Positions 1 to 8,691 of a stretch of DNA of 64,000 bases are shown here, one piece after another (within the stretch, counting starts at the first letter, position 1; every line of letters begins with the position of its first letter). The notes beneath the pieces are model-generated. The model was given only the letters and a program-made list of their open reading frames with translations, was not told the origin of the DNA and searched no databases. The DNA lies in NCBI RefSeq assembly GCF_030323265.1, contig NZ_CP104992.1, positions 3,819,501 through 3,883,500 on the forward strand, written 5' to 3'. A program made the translations under genes and the position numbers. The DNA is from Terrirhizobium terrae (GTDB lineage Bacteria; Pseudomonadota; Alphaproteobacteria; Rhizobiales; Rhizobiaceae).

Positions 1-582
1 CACAAAATCTCACCCCTATTCGTCCCCGTCCCGAAAACCTCCGCCTACAATCTCCCCGTCCCGTCGCGGATACACCGGAAGGCGTTCCGGCGAGGCGGGG
101 CCGGCACTGGTGATGAAGGGACGACGTGAACCTTCCTCATCGGGGTCCGTGAGAAAATGGTTGCCCTCCGACGACCGGGAGGCGCGGGATGAAAGTCGGA
201 CCGACATCCCGCATCACTTCCCTTATGGCGCGTCGGGCGTGCCTGTGAGGCATTAGAGGGTGGCGGGATGGCGCCATGGGGCGTTCGCGAACATTCTCGG
301 ATGTTCGGAAACCGTGGCGCAGGTGGATGACGTGGCTCAAGGTCGTCATGGCCCGGGCCGGGTTCCGTAAAAGGGCGTGCATGACACTCGCAAATGAGAC
401 ACGCCCCCGTGCCCACTGTCCCGCTCACCGCAGAGCAACCGGAGTTCACGGATAGAAACTGCCGAACGGGGCGCTGAGAGGTGTCACTTTAAACTTTACT
501 TACGAGGCAGCTTTCAGCGCCCCGTCCGTCCTCGGGTTAAACCCGAGGATCAAAAAATGCCAGAGATCGCCAAGGGGGTACT
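1..582. other. Non-coding stretch at left edge
   Basis: No convincing gene is visible in these 582 bases. Short open frames on both strands have low-complexity Arg/Pro/Ser-rich translations typical of GC-rich non-coding or antisense DNA. The region holds several inverted repeats: 7-bp arms at 288-294/301-307, and two stronger ones at 466-525 and 530-548 listed separately. It probably contains the promoter of the gene starting at 583. Confidence 0.5.
466..525. repeat. Perfect 12-bp inverted repeat with 36-nt loop
   Basis: ACGGGGCGCTGA at 466-477 is exactly complementary to TCAGCGCCCCGT at 514-525. The pairing extends a few more bases into the AT-rich loop with one mismatch. A second perfect hairpin follows at once (arms CCTCGGGTT 530-538 and AACCCGAGG 540-548). 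Neither has a run of T on either side, so they do not look like ordinary terminators. They lie 35-117 bases before the start at 583 and could be a leader structure or protein-binding sites. Confidence 0.55.
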
Positions 583-1131
583 ATGTCCAAAAACATGCCA
601 AAGGAAATTCTGAGCCTGGAAACACGGCTCGCCCGCCACACCGCCGAGGCCTTCTGGATGCCGGCGCAATGCAGCCGCCGGGCCTGCCGTCGCACTGGCT
701 GCTGCCAGGGCAGCGTTTCCGCCACCGGCGAACCATCCTGCATCGAGCGCCTCGCGCCGAGCACGCGCAACCTTTTCGCCAGCTATGCCGAGCTTGTCCG
801 CATCTGCGCCGACCTGATCCGTGCCGGTGAACCGCCCGTTCCGTTGAAGGAAAGCGGGCAGGCCTACGCCTTCGCGCTCTGCCTGCGCGTGGCATTCCGC
901 GCCCTCGCCGACCTGCCGGCCAACCGCGGCCCGCTGCGCCAGCGGCTGCGTCGTTTCAAGCTGGCGCCGCTCGGGCGGCCGCCCCGCGGCAGCGTGATCG
1001 CCTATGAGACCTTCGGCACCCGCACCGATCGTGAACCGGCGACAGCATCGGGAGAGGAGCCGGCCCAAAGGCTGCTTCCGCACCAGGATGCCGATGGCGC
1101 AAGACCGTACCCGATTGGGCCGAGCCCTTGA
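583..1131 (+). CDS. Hypothetical Cys-rich protein
   Basis: A 182-residue protein I do not recognise by name. Its N-terminal third carries closely spaced cysteines (C30, C35, C40, C41 and C53) embedded in arginines, in the context WMPAQCSRRACRR. This resembles small rhizobial hypothetical proteins with a Cys/Arg patch. The spacing could bind a metal, but that is inference. The middle is Leu/Ala-rich and probably helical, and the C-terminus looks disordered. The ATG at 583 is supported by a strong GGGGG Shine-Dalgarno six bases upstream. It stands alone, convergent with mazG. The last 30 residues may be altered if another undetected frame error lies there. Confidence 0.6.
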   Translation: MSKNMPKEILSLETRLARHTAEAFWMPAQCSRRACRRTGCCQGSVSATGEPSCIERLAPSTRNLFASYAELVRICADLIRAGEPPVPLKESGQAYAFALCLRVAFRALADLPANRGPLRQRLRRFKLAPLGRPPRGSVIAYETFGTRTDREPATASGEEPAQRLLPHQDADGARPYPIGPSP

Positions 1132-1287
1132 AAATTCACATATCCCCATCAACCGGATACCGGCTCGGCAGCGGTCCCGGCGCACGGGTCCAGCCATCTC
1201 TGCTTCGGCCATCCGCGTCGGCTCGCCGTATGCAGCCGACCAGACCGACCGTCAGGAGCGGGACACTCGCGATCCGCAAAGCCCGCC

Positions 1288-2129
1288 TTACTCCTGCCGC
1301 GCCACCGCCCGCTCGATCGCCTTGGCGGATTGCCAGAGCTCTTCCATCCGCGTGAGCGTTGCCGCTTCCAGCGTCTCGCCGGAAACTTCAAGTTCCGTCT
1401 CGATATGGTTGAATCGCCTGCGGAATTTCGTGTTGGTGCCGCGCAGCGCCATTTCCGGATCCGCCTTCACGTGCCGGCCGATATTGACCATGGCGAAGAT
1501 CAGGTCGCCGAGCTCGTCGGCCACCTTGTCCGGCGCTCCGGCCGCCAGCGCCTCGCGCAGTTCCGCCACCTCTTCCTCGATCTTGTCGAGGATCGGCTCC
1601 GGCGTCGACCAGTCGAAGCCAACCTTGGCCGCCCGTTCCTGCAGCTTCAGCGCCTCCGTGAGCGCCGGCAGATGCCGGTCGACGCTGCCGAGAAAACCTT
1701 TTTGAAATCCTCCGTGAGGCCCCGCGCCCCGCGCCGCTCGGCCCGCTCGCGCTTCTCCTCGGCCTTGATCGCATCCCATTGCAGCTTCACCGCGCCGGGC
1801 GTATCGGCGTCCGACCTGGCGAACACATGCGGATGCCGGCGGATCATCTTCTTCGTGATCGCCTCGACCACATCGCCGAAGGAAAACTCGCCGGCCTCCT
1901 CGGCCATCCGCGCATGGAACACGACCTGCAGCAGAAGATCGCCCAGTTCCTCGCAGAGATCGTCCATGTCGTTGCGTTCGATCGCGTCGGCCACCTCATA
2001 GGCCTCCTCGATCGTGTAGGGCTTGATCGAGGCAAAGTCCTGCTCAAGATCCCAGGGGCAGCCGGTCACCGGCGTCCGGAGCGCCGCCATGATCTCGATC
2101 AGGCGCGAAATATCCTTCGAAGCTTGCAT
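1288..2129 (-). CDS. mazG: Nucleoside triphosphate pyrophosphohydrolase MazG (frame broken)
   Basis: MazG hydrolyses non-canonical or excess NTPs to NMP and pyrophosphate in the cytosol, as a house-cleaning enzyme. Two tandem MazG domains are visible. The first has the EExxE...EExxD metal-binding pattern (E41/E42, then CEELGD at 59-64). The second repeats it in DKIEEEVAELREAL and VADELGDLIF. Intended length is about 280 residues, normal for the family. The frame breaks at the A/T run at 1699-1703, where five bases stand where six would restore LTEDFKKGFLGSVDRH. The start at 2129 has a GGAGAG ribosome site. The deaminase lies just upstream on the same strand (30-bp gap). Confidence 0.88.
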
Positions 2130-2159
2130 GAATTCTCTCCGGGAGATCGTCCCCGCCCC

Positions 2160-2751
2160 TCAGTTGAGCGGTATGCTGTTGTCGCCCTTGCCGGACTGGT
2201 AGCTTTCCGACAGGCGCTGGTAGGTGTCCTTGATCTGCGCCGTCTGCGCCTTCAGCTTAGCCCGCAGCGGCTCCGCCTCGGTCTCGACCAGCTCGGCGAT
2301 GAAATAGGAATTCCAGAACGCGTTCGACCGCCGGTAACCGCCGGGCTCCAGGCCGAAAACCTCTTTCAGGATCTTCAGGTCGTGCGGAATGGCGAAGGCA
2401 TCGCGCGAGATCCTCGTGGCTGAAGAAGGAGTAGAAATTGTCAAACCCGGCCCAGGTAATCGCCGACATGCACATGGTGCAGGGTTCGTGAGTAGACAGG
2501 AAAATCAGATCCTTGGTGGAAAGTCCTGAAGTCTTTTCATAGAAACGCTTCAACGTGTGAACCTCGCCATGCCAGAGCGGATTTTCCAGCTCGTTATTGG
2601 TCTCGGCAATCACCAGCGACAGATCCGACTTCTTCAGGATGGCCGCGCCGAACACCTTGTTCCCGGCCGCCACGCCGCGCTCGGTCAGAGGCAGAATGTC
2701 GTGCTCAATCACGTCGAGCAGGCGTGCGGCGATGGTCGTTGCGGCGGTCAT
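2160..2751 (-). CDS. Nucleoside/nucleobase deaminase, CMP/dCMP zinc-binding family (frame broken)
   Basis: The zinc-dependent deaminase signature is clear: H61-x-E63 (HGEVHTL) and P-C91-x-x-C94 (EPCTMCMSAI). These bind catalytic zinc and supply the proton-shuttling Glu. The family includes cytosine, guanine and tRNA adenosine deaminases; substrate is not decidable here. The C-terminal half (SRDAFAIPHDLKILKEVFGLEPGG) sits in another frame because GAGATC at 2407-2412 replaces an expected GAATC. Removing the extra base restores FYSFFSHEDSRDAFAIP. Intended length is 196 residues. It is divergent from cysG, sharing the 250-bp region to 2998. Confidence 0.82.
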
Positions 2752-2998
2752 GGCGGTCTTCCGATGGATGTCTATAGCGCAAGCTTAGGCGCTTGCCCCG
2801 CCGCCCGGAAGAGAAAACCGCCAAGCCCCGGCAAAAGCTGGGGAAACCCGGGCGGACATGAGCCACCGGTGGCTTTTGCTCATGAAAGCCGCTGCGGCGC
2901 AAAAGAAATACCGCGCTGCAGGTGAGATCGCACATCCATTCCTTCAATCCCCTGCGCCTCTGCCCGATACTTCCCGAACCATGGTTCAGGATATTCGC

Positions 2999-4468
2999 AT
3001 GCCTTCCCAGACAGATCGCATTCAAAACCGCCATCAGGATCGGCTGTCGGTATTCCCGGCCTTTTTCCGTGTGCGCGGCAACCGCGTCGCGATCTTCGGC
3101 AATAGCGACGAAGCTTTTGCCAAGGCCCGCCTGCTCGCCAATACCGATGCCGAGATCGTCGCCTATGCCGAGGAACCGGAAGCCGATTACGCCGCGTGGC
3201 TCGCCGCCCAGGGCATCGACCCCATCCGCCAGTCCTTCTCGGCCGAACAGGTGATCGGCGCCACCCTCGTCTTCGCCGCCACCGGTGAGGCCGAAGAGGA
3301 TCAGGCGATCGTCACCGCCGCCCGCGCTGCAAAGATCGCGGCCAATGCCGTGGACCAGCCGGATTACTGCGACTTCTTCACCCCCGCCATCGTCAACCGC
3401 GCTCCGGTGGCGATCGCCATCGGCACCGAGGGTGCGGGCCCGGTTCTCGCCCAGATGATCCGCGCCCGCATCGACCAGATGCTGTCTCCCTCGCTCGGCC
3501 GCCTCGCCTCGCTGGCTGCGGATTACCGCGATGCCGCCGAACGCATGGTGCCGCGCGGCGTGTCCCGACGCATTTTCTGGCGCCGCTTCTTCTCCGGCGA
3601 TGTCGCCGATGCTGTCGATGCCAATGATCACGCGTCCGCTCGCCGCGCCGCCAATGCGCTGCTTTCGACCTCCGGCAAGGCCGAAGGCAAGATCTGGCTG
3701 GTCGGTGCCGGCCCCGGTGCGGAAGACCTGCTGACGCTGCGCGCCCAGCGCGTGCTGATGGAAGCCGACGCGATCGTCTATGACGCACTGGTGCCGCAGG
3801 CGATCGTCGACATGGGCCGCCGCGATGCCGAGCGCCTGTCGGTCGGCAAGCGCAAGAACTGCCATTCCAAGAGCCAGGACGAGATCAATCGCCTGCTGGT
3901 CGATCTCGGCCGCCAGGGCAAGCGCGTCGTGCGTCTGAAGAGCGGTGATCCGCTGGTCTATGGCCGCGCCGGCGAGGAAATGGCGGCGCTGCGCGACGCA
4001 GGCATCGCCTACGAGATCGTCCCCGGCATCACCTCGGCCTTTGCCGCAGCTGCCGATTTCGATCTGCCGCTGACGCTGCGCGGTGTCGCCTCGTCGCTGA
4101 TCTTCACCACCGGCCATGACCTGACCGGCAAGGTCCTTCCCGACTGGGCAAGCCTTGCAATTTCCGGTGCCACGATCGCCGTCTATATGGGCCGCACGGT
4201 CGCCGCCTCCGTGGCCGAACGCCTGATGGGCGCCGGCCTGTCTTCGGACACCACTGTCGCCGTCATCGAGAATGCCAGCCGCGCCGACCGCCGGCTCTTC
4301 CATGGCGTGCTCGGCGAACTGCCGGAACTGGAAGCCCGCGACGATCTCGATGGCCCGGTCATGGTGATCATCGGCGAGGCCGTCGCCGGCGCGAATTTCG
4401 ACAAATCCGAACCGCTCTCCGCCTTCCGCAAGGCCGACAAGCGGGAAAGCATTGGAGTGGAAAAATGA
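2999..4468 (+). CDS. cysG: Siroheme synthase CysG
   Basis: This trifunctional enzyme makes siroheme from uroporphyrinogen III for the downstream reductase. The N-terminal half is the NAD-dependent precorrin-2 dehydrogenase/ferrochelatase, with a Rossmann start VAIFGNSDEAFAKARLL. The C-terminal half is the SAM-dependent uroporphyrinogen methyltransferase, with VGAGPGAEDLLTLRA and VVRLKSGDPLVYGRAGEE. Length of 489 residues is normal. I prefer the ATG at 2999, which has CAGGAT upstream, over 2981, which has no ribosome site. The stop overlaps the next start (ATGA), so the two are translationally coupled. It heads a sulfite/nitrite assimilation operon. Confidence 0.93.
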   Translation: MPSQTDRIQNRHQDRLSVFPAFFRVRGNRVAIFGNSDEAFAKARLLANTDAEIVAYAEEPEADYAAWLAAQGIDPIRQSFSAEQVIGATLVFAATGEAEEDQAIVTAARAAKIAANAVDQPDYCDFFTPAIVNRAPVAIAIGTEGAGPVLAQMIRARIDQMLSPSLGRLASLAADYRDAAERMVPRGVSRRIFWRRFFSGDVADAVDANDHASARRAANALLSTSGKAEGKIWLVGAGPGAEDLLTLRAQRVLMEADAIVYDALVPQAIVDMGRRDAERLSVGKRKNCHSKSQDEINRLLVDLGRQGKRVVRLKSGDPLVYGRAGEEMAALRDAGIAYEIVPGITSAFAAAADFDLPLTLRGVASSLIFTTGHDLTGKVLPDWASLAISGATIAVYMGRTVAASVAERLMGAGLSSDTTVAVIENASRADRRLFHGVLGELPELEARDDLDGPVMVIIGEAVAGANFDKSEPLSAFRKADKRESIGVEK

Positions 4469-4779
4469 CCGAGAAGGTTCTCACCGCCAACCGCCTCTCC
4501 GATGGCATCGCCGTCTGGCTCGATGCCGCCGGTCAGTGGAACGAACACCTGCAGGAAGCGCTCGTCGCCCGCCATGCCGAGGCGATCGCCTCGCTGGAAG
4601 CGATCGGCAAGCGTGATTTCGCCGAAAACAAGGTGGTCGACGTCGCCGTGATCGATGTCGAGGAGACCAACGGCATTCTCTGGCCGACCCGCCTTCGCGA
4701 ACGCATCCGCGCCGCCGGCCCGACCATGGAATATGCCACGGGCTATAAACCAGCCGACAAAGCCTTCATCGCAGTCTGA
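4465..4779 (+). CDS. DUF2849 domain protein
   Basis: A 104-residue protein of the DUF2849 family, typically found between cysG and the siroheme reductase gene in rhizobia. No catalytic motif is evident. The sequence is a small alpha/beta domain (LTANRLSDGIAVWLDAAGQW at the N-terminus). It overlaps cysG by four bases and precedes cysI by 20 bases, so it is co-expressed with both. The context suggests an accessory role in siroheme-dependent reduction, which is inference from position only. Confidence 0.85.
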   Translation: MTEKVLTANRLSDGIAVWLDAAGQWNEHLQEALVARHAEAIASLEAIGKRDFAENKVVDVAVIDVEETNGILWPTRLRERIRAAGPTMEYATGYKPADKAFIAV

Positions 4780-4799
4780 TACCGAAAGACCGGGACCCC

Positions 4800-6473
4800 A
4801 TGTATCGTTACGACGAATTCGACCACGCCTTTGTTTCCAGCCGCGTGGACCAGTTTCGCGATCAGGTCGAGCGCCGCTTGTCTGGCGAGCTCGCCGAGGA
4901 CGCGTTCAAGCCGCTGCGCCTGATGAACGGCGTCTATCTCCAGCTGCACGCCTACATGCTGCGCGTCGCGATCCCCTATGGAACGCTGAATGCGAAGCAG
5001 ATGCGGATGCTCGCCCATATCGCCCGCAAATATGACCGCGGTTACGGCCATTTCACCACCCGCCAGAACATCCAGTACAACTGGCCGAAACTGTCGGACA
5101 CGCCCGATATCCTCGACGAACTCGCAAGTGTCGAGATGCACGCGCTGCAGACGTCGGGTAACTGCATCAGGAACGTCACCGCCGACCACTTCGCCGGTGC
5201 TGCCGCCGATGAGGTGGCCGACCCGCGCCCTTACGCGGAAATCCTGCGCCAGTGGTCCTCCGTCCACCCGGAATTTTCCTTCCTGCCGCGCAAGTTCAAG
5301 ATCGCCGTGACCGGCGCCGAACGTGACCGCGCGGCAATCCAGGTCCACGATATCGGCCTGCATCTGAAGAAGAACGACCAAGGGCAGATCGGCTTTGCCG
5401 TCTATGTCGGCGGCGGACAGGGCCGCACACCGCTGATCGCCAAGAAGATCAACGACTTCCTGCCCGAGGAAGACCTGCTCTCCTACATCACAGCGATCAT
5501 GCGCGTGTACAACCTGCACGGCCGCCGCGACAACAAGTACAAGGCCCGCATCAAGATCCTCGTTCACGAGACCGGTGTCGAGGAACTGACCCGCCAGGTG
5601 GAGGAGGAATTCGCCCACCTGCAGGAAACCGAGCTGAAACTGCCGGAAAAGGACGTTGCGGCGATCACCGCCTATTTCGCCCCGCCGTCCCTGCCCGACC
5701 GTGCCGAAGGCTGGGCGCAGCTGGCCGCGTGGAAGAAGCAGGACGAGGCCTTTGCCCGCTGGGTGGACCAGAACGTCCAGCCGCACAAGCATCCCGACTA
5801 TGGCATGGTGACGATCTCGCTCAAGCCGATCGGCGGCATTCCGGGCGATGCGTCCGACGTGCAGATGGATGTGATCGCCGATCTGGCCGAGGAATTCGCC
5901 CATGACGAGATCCGCATCAGCCACGAGCAGAACGTCATCTTCCCGCATGTGGCTCTCGCCGATCTCGAACCGCTCTATCGGGCGCTGTCCGCCCATAACC
6001 TCGTCACCGCCAATGCCGGCCTGATCACGGATATCATTGCCTGTCCCGGCCTGGACTACTGCGCGCTGGCGAACGCCCGTTCGATCCCGGTAGCCCAGGA
6101 AATCTCCACCCGCTTCGGCGCACCGGAACGTCAGGCGGAAATCGGAGAGTTGAAGATCAAGATTTCCGGCTGCATCAACGCCTGCGGCCACCACCATGTC
6201 GGCCACATCGGCCTGCTTGGGGTCGAGAAGAAGGGTGCCGAGCTCTACCAGATCACACTCGGCGGTTCCGGCGACGAGAATACCTCGATCGGCGAAATCA
6301 TCGGCCGCGGTTTCGAACCGTCCAAGGTGACGGATGCGATCGAAACCATTGTCGATACCTATCTCGGCCTGCGCGAAAGCAAGGAGGAAACCTTCCTCGC
6401 GGCCTATCGCCGTGTCGGGCCGCAGCCATTCAAGGATGCACTCTACGGTGAAGCCAAGGCGGAGGCTGCGTGA
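4800..6473 (+). CDS. cysI: Nitrite/sulfite reductase, siroheme and 4Fe-4S
   Basis: Six-electron reductase for sulfite to sulfide (or nitrite to ammonia), using siroheme coupled to a 4Fe-4S cluster. The cluster ligands are visible as C415-x5-C421 (CPGLDYC) and C458-x3-C462 (GCINACGHHHVGHIG). Two ferredoxin-like half domains precede them (TTRQNIQYNW near residue 85). Length is 557 residues, matching the rhizobial hemoprotein-subunit form. Sulfite is the likelier substrate because cysG and DUF934 sit in the same operon, but nitrite cannot be excluded. The stop TGA overlaps the next ATG. Confidence 0.9.
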   Translation: MYRYDEFDHAFVSSRVDQFRDQVERRLSGELAEDAFKPLRLMNGVYLQLHAYMLRVAIPYGTLNAKQMRMLAHIARKYDRGYGHFTTRQNIQYNWPKLSDTPDILDELASVEMHALQTSGNCIRNVTADHFAGAAADEVADPRPYAEILRQWSSVHPEFSFLPRKFKIAVTGAERDRAAIQVHDIGLHLKKNDQGQIGFAVYVGGGQGRTPLIAKKINDFLPEEDLLSYITAIMRVYNLHGRRDNKYKARIKILVHETGVEELTRQVEEEFAHLQETELKLPEKDVAAITAYFAPPSLPDRAEGWAQLAAWKKQDEAFARWVDQNVQPHKHPDYGMVTISLKPIGGIPGDASDVQMDVIADLAEEFAHDEIRISHEQNVIFPHVALADLEPLYRALSAHNLVTANAGLITDIIACPGLDYCALANARSIPVAQEISTRFGAPERQAEIGELKIKISGCINACGHHHVGHIGLLGVEKKGAELYQITLGGSGDENTSIGEIIGRGFEPSKVTDAIETIVDTYLGLRESKEETFLAAYRRVGPQPFKDALYGEAKAEAA

Positions 6474-6982
6474 TGGCGAAAATCTGGAGAGAAACCGGCT
6501 TCGTCGAGAACGATCCCTGGGTGATCGAGACGGAAGAAGTGCAGGCTTCGGAAGATCAGAAGCCGCTTCTGCCGCTCGATCAGTTCATCGAGAAGGCGGA
6601 AGCGAGCAATGATGTCGGCCTCGGCGTGCTGATCAAGCCCGCCGACGATGTGCGCAAGCTTGAACCCTATCTCTACCGCATCGAGATCGTCGCGGTGGAT
6701 TTCCCCGCCTTCAACGACGGCCGCGCCTTCAGCCATGCCTCGCTGCTGCGCGACCGGCTGGCCTACAAGAACGAGCTGCGGGCCGTCGGTGACGTGCTGA
6801 TCGACCAGGTCCCGCTGATGCTTCGCTGCGGTATTGACAGTTTTGCCGTCACCAATGCGACCGCACTGAAGCGGCTGGCCGAAGGCCGCCTGCCGGGCAT
6901 TGCCGTGCATTACCAGCCAACGGCGCGTCCTGCGGAACAGGGCGAAGGCTATAGCTGGCGCCGCCGAACAGTGCCCGCCTGA
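6473..6982 (+). CDS. DUF934 domain protein, sulfite-reduction accessory
   Basis: A 169-residue DUF934 protein, a family that almost always follows siroheme sulfite/nitrite reductase genes in proteobacteria. It starts inside the cysI stop (TGATG), so translation is coupled. The domain reads as an alpha/beta fold (GVLIKPADDVRKLEPYLYRI) with a conserved C-terminal HYQP segment, and carries no recognised catalytic residues. It is probably an accessory or regulatory partner of the reductase, by context. It is the last gene of the operon; cysH is not present in the window. Confidence 0.85.
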   Translation: MAKIWRETGFVENDPWVIETEEVQASEDQKPLLPLDQFIEKAEASNDVGLGVLIKPADDVRKLEPYLYRIEIVAVDFPAFNDGRAFSHASLLRDRLAYKNELRAVGDVLIDQVPLMLRCGIDSFAVTNATALKRLAEGRLPGIAVHYQPTARPAEQGEGYSWRRRTVPA

Positions 6983-7105
6983 TGAAACTTGACTAAAGAT
7001 GACATATTTCTCAGGTTTCCGCGACAAACAGGCGCGGATGCCTTCAAATGCGCGGCTTGATGGTATATCTCGCTGTCGAACGATGAGACTGGAAGACCGA
7101 TCGCG

Positions 7106-7920
7106 ATGAACGCTCCTACCAAGAACGAAGAATTTGCCGCAAAAATCCCGGATGGCGTCTATGCCGAGACGGTGATCGCCGTCGAGCATTACACGGACCA
7201 TCTGTTCCGTTTCCGCATGACGCGTCCGGCAGGTTTTCGTTTCCGTTCGGGTGAATTTGCCATGATCGGCCTGATGGTCGGCGAAAAGCCGGTCTATCGC
7301 GCCTATTCGATCGCGAGCCCGTCCTGGGACGAGGAACTGGAATTCTTCTCCATCAAGGTGCCGGACGGTCCGCTGACCTCGCATCTGCAGGCGATCAAGC
7401 CGGGCGACACGGTGCTGATGCGCAAGAAGCCGACCGGCACGCTGGTGCTTGATGCCCTGACGCCGGGCAAGCGCCTCTACATGTTCTCGACCGGCACCGG
7501 CATCGCGCCGTTTGCCAGCCTGATCCGCGATCCGGAAACCTACGAAAAGTTCGACGAGGTCATCCTCACCCATACCTGCCGCGAGGTGGCCGAACTGAAA
7601 TACGGTTTCGACCTGATGGAAGAGATCCGCAATCACGAGTTTCTGGCCGAAGTCGTCGGCACCAAGCTCAAGCACTATCCGACCGTCACCCGTGACCCGT
7701 CCTACCCCTATCAGGGCCGCATCACCGACCTGATCGACAGCGGCAAGCTGTTCACCGACCTCGGCGTCCCCCGCTCGACCCGGACGTCGACCGCGGCATG
7801 ATCTGCGGCTCGGCGGCGATGCTGAAGGACACCAAGGAACGGCTGGAAAAAGCCGGCCTCACCGAAGGCGCCAACAACAAGCCGAGCGAATTCGTCATCG
7901 AACGGGCGTTTGTGGGGTGA
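7106..7920 (+). CDS. fpr: Ferredoxin-NADP reductase (frame broken)
   Basis: FAD-containing flavoenzyme moving electrons between NADPH and ferredoxin/flavodoxin. The FAD-binding RAYSIASP and the NADP-binding GTGIAPFASLIRD motifs are present. The C-terminal part (DPDVDRGMICGSAAMLKDTKERL, ending AFVG) is in the next frame. The break is at the C run 7768-7772, where six C instead of five restores FTDLGVPPLDPDVDRGM. Intended length is 271 residues, close to the subclass-B bacterial FNR. Being next to the siroheme reductase, it could supply its electrons via ferredoxin, but it has its own 123-bp upstream region and may be separately regulated. Confidence 0.9.
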
Positions 7921-7965
7921 GATGCGACGGCCTATGGCCGGCAAAATGCTCCGGTGGAGCATTTT
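7921..7965. repeat. Palindromic intergenic repeat, copy 1 (also terminator-like)
   Basis: Immediately after the fpr stop lies a 40-bp unit (7921-7960) that recurs at 8093-8132 with three mismatches. It contains a short GGCC palindrome and a perfect 10-bp hairpin: AAAATGCTCC (7943-7952), loop GGT, then GGAGCATTTT (7956-7965). The hairpin ending in TTTT could terminate fpr transcription. It resembles multi-copy palindromic intergenic elements of Rhizobiaceae. Confidence 0.7.
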
Positions 7966-8092
7966 GAGAATCGAACGCTGCGAGCCTAAAGCGAGCAGCC
8001 GGGAGAGGTCCGGTCGGGCGTAGCCCGAGCAATCGATCCAGTGAACCGTTTCGAGGACCTAACGCCCTGAGCCCTGGCGAAGGGCTGGGCGG

Positions 8093-8132
8093 GATGCGAC
8101 GGCCTGTGGCCGGCAAAATGCTCCAGTGAAGC
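8093..8132. repeat. Palindromic intergenic repeat, copy 2
   Basis: Second copy of the 40-bp unit at 7921-7960, in the same orientation and 172 bp away, with three substitutions. Two of these fall in the hairpin loop and arm, so this copy no longer forms the perfect stem. The 127 bases between the copies hold further short palindromes (GGGCGTAGCCC near 8020, a GCCCTGGCGAAGGGC-like stem near 8070) and no gene. Confidence 0.65.
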
Positions 8133-8145
8133 GGCTTGCACACGA

Positions 8146-8565
8146 TCAGTTTCCGTTGACGAAACTGTCCACGACCCAATCGGAAAGGTCCGACCATCGC
8201 CCCTCGAACATCTGATCGTGGGACCACAGTTCGACTGAACCATCCGGTAAAAGACAATAATAATCGCCATTGTCTCGGCAGATAGGCAGCCAGTCGTTGG
8301 GGACGCCCGATTCCCGCGCGGTCGCTATGCTCGGAATGATATTGCAACGCCCTTCCCCGTCGGCGCGAAGATACAGCAACTCCTTGCTCAGAACGATATG
8401 TCCCGCATTTTGAACGAGATATCGATAGTCAGTTGGTAGCTTCAGACCAATCGCGCCTTCGACATACTGAATGACGTCGTCATCGGGAGGCAGGATTGGT
8501 GAAACAAATCCATCATCATGCTTCTTGAGTAGCTCTACTGCTTCCTGAATCTTTGCTGATGCCAT
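8146..8565 (-). CDS. SMI1/KNR4 (SUKH) family protein
   Basis: A 139-residue protein with the SUKH-superfamily layout: an N-terminal helix, then the core LPTDYRYLVQNAGHIV, an acidic loop, and a Trp-rich C-terminus (SDLSDWVVDSF). SUKH proteins are commonly immunity proteins of contact-dependent polymorphic toxins, though many are orphan. I start it at the ATG at 8565 because the sequence before it is not family-like and AGGGCG lies upstream. No toxin gene is visible beside it, so its partner is unknown. Base composition is less GC-rich than in neighbouring core genes, in keeping with transfer. Confidence 0.7.
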   Translation of the reverse strand: MASAKIQEAVELLKKHDDGFVSPILPPDDDVIQYVEGAIGLKLPTDYRYLVQNAGHIVLSKELLYLRADGEGRCNIIPSIATARESGVPNDWLPICRDNGDYYCLLPDGSVELWSHDQMFEGRWSDLSDWVVDSFVNGN

Positions 8566-8691
8566 TGGAACGCCCTGCGAGTTTCGTTCAGGACGATATT
8601 GAGAAGATTGGCAGCCAAGGCAAGGCAGCAATGACAGCGGATATCGGCAGCCGGCCAACGACTGATCTCTGCCTCGGGCCGATTGCTACCA

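Noticed and set aside
1-582. Possible structured RNA (RNase P, tmRNA, 6S or SRP RNA) in the left non-coding stretch
   Set aside because: None of the conserved cores of these RNAs that I know is visible; only simple inverted repeats.
2705-4303. 532-codon minus-strand open frame opposite cysG
   Set aside because: Low-complexity Gly/Asp/His translation without motifs; cysG on the plus strand has all expected motifs.
7921-8132. CRISPR array
   Set aside because: Only two units, 172 bp apart, each with an internal palindrome; no regular spacers and no cas genes anywhere in the window.
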